DNA of 64,000 nt from Pedobacter cryoconitis (GTDB taxonomy: Bacteria; Bacteroidota; Bacteroidia; Sphingobacteriales; Sphingobacteriaceae): NCBI RefSeq assembly GCF_014207135.1, contig NZ_JACHCC010000003.1, positions 186,001 through 250,000 of the forward strand. The letters are read 5' to 3'. The notes under the pieces were generated by a model. It was not told the DNA's origin. It searched no databases and saw only the letters and a program-made list of their open reading frames with translations. Numbering within the stretch: position 1 is the first letter of the stretch; every line of letters starts with the position of its first letter. Below, in pieces: positions 60,512 through 64,000 of the stretch. The position numbers and the translations under genes were made by a program.

Positions 60512-61021
60512 TTAAACAGCCTTTTCCATTACAATGAGTTCCAGCTCCTGTTTGGGCTCACCAAAACGCCCGACACCGGCAAAAGGTTGTATCTCTCCTG
60601 TAAAAGTATATCCTCTACGTTCATACCAGCTGATGAGTTCTTTGCGGGCACGGATCACAGTCATCGTGATTTTTCGACAGTTCCATTCTTTAGCGAATAC
60701 CTCGGCTTCTTCCAGCAAGGCTTTCCCGATTCCTTTATTTTGTAATACAGGTGATACACTGAACATGCCCAGGTACAATTCATCTGCCTTGATTTCCAGA
60801 TAAACTGAACCTAAAATCTGGCCCTCATCATCTGTATATTTTAATATGCTGACTGTTTCATTGCTGAAGTTTTCATGGAGCATCTCCTCATCTATCCGGA
60901 TCCCACCTAAAAGATCTGCCTCAGTTGTCCATCCTTTTTTTGATTCTTCACCGCGATACGCGCTGTTAACTAAAATATTTAATGCTGGTATATCAGCAGG
61001 GGTAGCTTTGGTAATTGGCAT
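60512..61021 (-). CDS. GNAT-family N-acetyltransferase
   Basis: A 169-aa protein with the GNAT core: GSVYLEIKADELYLGMFSVSPVLQNKGIGKALLEEAEVFA, with acetyl-CoA loop QNKGIG, then NCRKITMTVIRARKELISWYERRGY. The substrate is unknown. A second GNAT gene lies 31 bp upstream on the same strand, so the two may be co-transcribed. Confidence 0.92.
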   Translation of the reverse strand: MPITKATPADIPALNILVNSAYRGEESKKGWTTEADLLGGIRIDEEMLHENFSNETVSILKYTDDEGQILGSVYLEIKADELYLGMFSVSPVLQNKGIGKALLEEAEVFAKEWNCRKITMTVIRARKELISWYERRGYTFTGEIQPFAGVGRFGEPKQELELIVMEKAV

Positions 61022-61052
61022 AGTGTGGTAAAAATAAGGATTTTTCGTAAAA

Positions 61053-61505
61053 CTACTTTAGATCGAGTTTATAAATACGGGATTCTTCTTCCCATGGGTG
61101 ATAACCCATACCAATATATTCATAGCCATATTTCTCGTAGAAACCGATATGATCAGTACATAGGTATAGGCTGTCAAAACTTGCTTTAACCGTATCTTCT
61201 CTGGCCTTGTCCAGGATCAGTTTACTTAGGGCTTTACCTCTGTGTTTTTCATCTATATATAAGGCACATACCCATGGGTATAAATCCATTCTGCTTATAA
61301 AATCATTAGGAACTAAACCGCCGCATCCAATAATTTCGCCTCCTTCTTCCAAAAGATACCATTGTGGGAAATCACCCTGTGCATTTATACAATGTGTTAA
61401 ACAGTCCTCATAAATGATGGGTTCAACTTCAGACCAGCAGGTTTGGAGATATTTAATGGCACGATCTAAATAAGCTGGATGTTCTCTTACGGATATAATT
61501 TTCAT
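61053..61505 (-). CDS. GNAT-family N-acetyltransferase
   Basis: A 150-aa GNAT protein. The core is WVCALYIDEKHRGKALSKLILDKAREDT followed by FDSLYLCTDHIGFYEKYGYEYIG; the pyrophosphate loop is HRGKALS, with alanine where glycine is usual. The substrate is unknown. It precedes the other GNAT gene by 31 bp. Confidence 0.9.
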   Translation of the reverse strand: MKIISVREHPAYLDRAIKYLQTCWSEVEPIIYEDCLTHCINAQGDFPQWYLLEEGGEIIGCGGLVPNDFISRMDLYPWVCALYIDEKHRGKALSKLILDKAREDTVKASFDSLYLCTDHIGFYEKYGYEYIGMGYHPWEEESRIYKLDLK

Positions 61506-61602
61506 CAGAGTATATATATTAATGGTGATGAAGCTATCATGATTTTATTCTCATTTCGTTGTGTGATTTGAAAAATCATGATGGTTTCATGGTTTGGATA
61601 TT

Positions 61603-62394
61603 TTAAGAGTAATAGAGCTCATTTTTGAATCTTTTTGCTAATAGACCAGTTGCAAGGGCCGGGTCAATGTCCGCGACAATTACTCCCGTTTTTCCGTAAA
61701 CTTCATGTTGAATACAAACTCCGTCAGGTCCAATGACTGAACTTGCAGATTCAGGATACAAAGAGGCATAGTTTGAGCTTGCAAAAAAGATGGTATTTTC
61801 CATGGCTCTCATCATCATGGCCTTTTCGTAATAAGGGTTGTCTTTATTACCCCATTCAACAGGTAAAACCCCATCTGTATTACTTCCGGCAAAATGAGGC
61901 TGAAATACAATCTTCGCATCATGCTGAGCGGCCCATCTGACCGATTCCGGATACCGGAATCCCTCGTGACAAATCGTAATCCCGAATTTTACGCCATTGA
62001 CTTCAAAAATGCTGCGTTCATTACCTGGTATCCAGATATGATCTTCACTTGGATCTAATTGGTTTTTGGTCTGATAGCCCAATAGCTCACCAGTATTGGA
62101 AATCACATGTGCTATGTTCAGCAATCCATCAGGATGGTTCCAGTCCATAGGAATGATGATCGCAATCGAATTTTCGGCGGCTATTTTACAGACTTTATCT
62201 AATGCGGACTGTAATTTTTCAGTTGTACGGTCTTCATTGCCGGCACCCATTCCAGGATAACCCGGCAGATAGGATTCCGGAAAACAGATTATCTCAGCTT
62301 CTTCTTTGACCGCATCTTTGACCAATGTTTCCAGCCAGTATAAACCGTCACTGACAGATTTTGGAAAAGGAGGGGAGGCTACGGCTATTCTCAT
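61603..62394 (-). CDS. carbon-nitrogen hydrolase (nitrilase superfamily)
   Basis: A 263-aa protein with the catalytic triad of the superfamily: E40 in ICFPESYLPGYPG, K110 in QTKNQLDPSEDH and C142 in GITICHEGFRYPE. It would hydrolyse an amide or nitrile; the substrate is not predictable. It is transcribed alone, with 97 bp to the next gene. Confidence 0.92.
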   Translation of the reverse strand: MRIAVASPPFPKSVSDGLYWLETLVKDAVKEEAEIICFPESYLPGYPGMGAGNEDRTTEKLQSALDKVCKIAAENSIAIIIPMDWNHPDGLLNIAHVISNTGELLGYQTKNQLDPSEDHIWIPGNERSIFEVNGVKFGITICHEGFRYPESVRWAAQHDAKIVFQPHFAGSNTDGVLPVEWGNKDNPYYEKAMMMRAMENTIFFASSNYASLYPESASSVIGPDGVCIQHEVYGKTGVIVADIDPALATGLLAKRFKNELYYS

Positions 62395-62525
62395 GGTTTT
62401 TTTTGGAAAGATATAAATAAAAAAAACGGAAAGATAACAGGAGATGAATTAATTACTCTTTGCGTAAGAAGAAAATAAATCTTATCTTACCTTATAGTAT
62501 TTATTCATATTATAATTCAATTCCT

Positions 62526-63500
62526 ATGCGCCAGAAATTTCTTGTTTTGGGCTTTATCGCCCTGTTAACATTCGGATTTGTCAATACGTTGTTTGCTATG
62601 AAATACATCCCGGCTGATAGTGCCAGGCAGGATGCCGGTAAAAATGACTTAATAGGGCGCTGGGATATTTCTATGGATGAAAACGGAAAAACTGTTCCTT
62701 CCTGGCTGGAAGTTAAACTTTCCGGAAACCGTACTTTAACGGGGTATTTTGTAGGTGTATCGGGAAGTGCCCGTCCGATAGCTAAAGTGAATTTTAACGA
62801 TGGAAAATTTAATTTTACTATTCCGCCGCAGTGGGAACCAGGCGAAAGAGATTTTATCATTGAAGGTGAATTATCAGGAGCAGAAATCCATGGCACCCTG
62901 GTGAACAGTGAAGGAAAGAAATATAACTGGAAGGGTGTGAAAGCCCCCTATCTGAAAAGAACAGGTCTTTTGGTATGGGATAAGCCAATTGCACTGTTTA
63001 ATGGAAAAGATCTTACAGGCTGGAAAGCCCTGGGTAAAAACCAGTGGGTGGTTAAAAATGGGGTGCTGACCAGTCCGCATTCTGGTGCAAACCTGATTTC
63101 TGAACAGAAATTTACAGATTTTAAACTGCACGTTGAATTTAAGTATCAGAAAGGGAGCAATAGCGGGGTTTATTTAAGAGGACGTTACGAGGTACAGATT
63201 GAAGACAGTTCAAAAGACGCACATCCTTCAAGTGTACTTTTTAGTGGTATCTATGGTTATTTGTCGCCCAGTGAGATTGCAGCTTTAGGACCTGATCAGT
63301 GGCAGTCTTTTGATATTATGATCGTTGGCCGTATGGTTACAGTAATAGCTAATGGTAAGACTGTAATCAGCAACCAGGAAATTCCCGGAATTACCGGCGG
63401 GGCCCTCGATAGTAATGAAGGTGAACCGGGACCTGTTTATATACAGGGTGATCATGGCCCTATAGAATTCAGAAAAATAGTGATTACACCAATTAAGTAA
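62526..63500 (+). CDS. DUF1080 (3-keto-disaccharide hydrolase-type) exported protein
   Basis: A 324-aa protein from the ATG at 62526 (MRQKFLVLGF); a TTG at 62460 would add 22 residues not shaped like a signal peptide. The signal peptide spans the first 20 residues. The C-terminal half is DUF1080 (LFNGKDLTGWKALGKNQWVVKNGVLTS, FKYQKGSNSGVYLRGRYEVQIED), a concanavalin-like fold found in 3-keto-glycoside hydrolases. The N-terminal part (residues 45-145) is a small beta domain. Activity is inferred from the family. Confidence 0.88.
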   Translation: MRQKFLVLGFIALLTFGFVNTLFAMKYIPADSARQDAGKNDLIGRWDISMDENGKTVPSWLEVKLSGNRTLTGYFVGVSGSARPIAKVNFNDGKFNFTIPPQWEPGERDFIIEGELSGAEIHGTLVNSEGKKYNWKGVKAPYLKRTGLLVWDKPIALFNGKDLTGWKALGKNQWVVKNGVLTSPHSGANLISEQKFTDFKLHVEFKYQKGSNSGVYLRGRYEVQIEDSSKDAHPSSVLFSGIYGYLSPSEIAALGPDQWQSFDIMIVGRMVTVIANGKTVISNQEIPGITGGALDSNEGEPGPVYIQGDHGPIEFRKIVITPIK

Positions 63501-63623
63501 TTTGAATAAAATAGGCCGGATATCGGAAAAAAAATAAAGAGGCTATAGGGGTATTGATTGAAAACTTTGTTTATCTGTTTTAATAAATAAAACATGATTG
63601 ATAAAATTCAAAAATCAAGAACA

Positions 63624-64000
63624 ATGAAGACTTCTGTATTTTTATTCAATAACACTCTCCAATCCTTATTCACTATAACCGGTTTATGTCTGGTGTTTTT
63701 TTTAGGCTCCTGCAAAAAGGATACTAAAACTGAAGGCACTGCAAGGGTAACTTTTGTAAATGCTGTTTCCACTTCAATCCCCCAGGATCTGTATCAGGGA
63801 CAGGTAAGGGTCAGTTCAAGAAGTATTGGTTTCGGACAAAACACAGGCCCTATCATTGCGGCATCCAGAAAACCACTTTATCTGAACAACTATGGAACAC
63901 AGGTGACTACTAAAGGGATTTCTATCAATATCCCGGTTGGAACCTCCTATACTTATTTTTATACTCATAAAAAAGAGAATAATTCTCTGACTATACTGGA
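63624..64000 (+). CDS. DUF4397-like lipoprotein (partial, runs off the window)
   Basis: The frame is open to the end. The start at 63624 (MKTSVFLF) gives a good lipoprotein signal with LFLGSC-type lipobox (FFLGSCKKDTKTEG); an in-frame ATG is at 63594. The mature part (ARVTFVNAVSTSIPQDLYQGQVRV) resembles the beta-rich start of DUF4397-type surface proteins. About 126 codons are visible; the C-terminus is missing. Confidence 0.65.
   Translation, partial: MKTSVFLFNNTLQSLFTITGLCLVFFLGSCKKDTKTEGTARVTFVNAVSTSIPQDLYQGQVRVSSRSIGFGQNTGPIIAASRKPLYLNNYGTQVTTKGISINIPVGTSYTYFYTHKKENNSLTIL

Noticed and set aside
62460..62525. TTG start extending the DUF1080 protein
   Set aside because: The added residues are polar and tyrosine-rich and spoil the signal peptide that begins at 62526.

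Overview
The window looks like chromosome from a Sphingobacteriaceae-type Bacteroidetes, most likely a Pedobacter relative. Reasons: two SusC/SusD pairs, TlpA-like thioredoxins, few Shine-Dalgarno sites but several TAnnTTTG -7 promoter elements, AT-rich DNA, a peptidoglycan-sugar recycling locus and a tricorn-like protease. The genus is inferred from gene content, not from a marker gene. No rRNA, tRNA or CRISPR array was seen.

Layout. 1-3.4 kb is one end of a Mu-like transposable prophage (target-capture ATPase, DDE transposase, Ner-like protein, divergent S24 repressor); its chromosomal end should lie between the repressor and msrA. 3.8-9.2 kb has msrA, a large 11-nt-repeat palindrome, an EcsC-like gene facing an ABC exporter, a DUF695 protein and an XRE regulator. 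9.4-16.0 kb is a hypothetical-TlpA-SusC-SusD operon closed by a perfect hairpin. 16-26 kb holds small regulators (Crp/Fnr, MarR, TetR), a patatin-like lipase, a CBS-domain histidine kinase, efp, a GNAT protein, a thioesterase, a DUF218 protein and a small outer-membrane barrel protein. 26.5-37.2 kb is a peptidoglycan amino-sugar locus: a sodium symporter, murQ, a GH3-like/beta-lactamase-fold protein, SusD, SusC, anmK and a DeoR-type regulator, with a 10-bp inverted repeat as candidate operator.

37.3-46.1 kb has a DoxX protein, an ORF6N protein, a second Crp/Fnr protein, a thioesterase, a four-gene TolC/HlyD/ABC-2/ABC-2 efflux operon without an ATPase, a chloramphenicol-acetyltransferase-like gene and an arginase-fold gene. 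46.5-55.2 kb carries an EndoH-like GH18 lipoprotein, a tricorn-like protease, a Prc/Tsp-type protease and a pepsin-like two-DTG aspartic protease. 55.3-60.4 kb contains an AlkA-type glycosylase and a probable signalling cassette (CPDLC-ended His-rich protein, 7-TM protein, HisKA_3 kinase, NarL-type regulator). Upstream of it, three copies of GGTG-W5-ACC lie between divergent promoters. The window ends with two GNAT proteins, a nitrilase-family hydrolase, a DUF1080 protein and a truncated lipoprotein.

How the genes work together. The clearest pathway is murein sugar recovery: SusCD-type uptake, inner-membrane symport, phosphorylation of anhydro-MurNAc by AnmK and cleavage of MurNAc-6P by MurQ. 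The best candidates for undescribed biology are the 7-TM/HK/RR cassette with its triple inverted repeat, the bacterial pepsin homologue, the GH3-barrel-less beta-lactamase-fold protein in the MurNAc locus, and the 11-nt-periodic palindrome at 4.4 kb.
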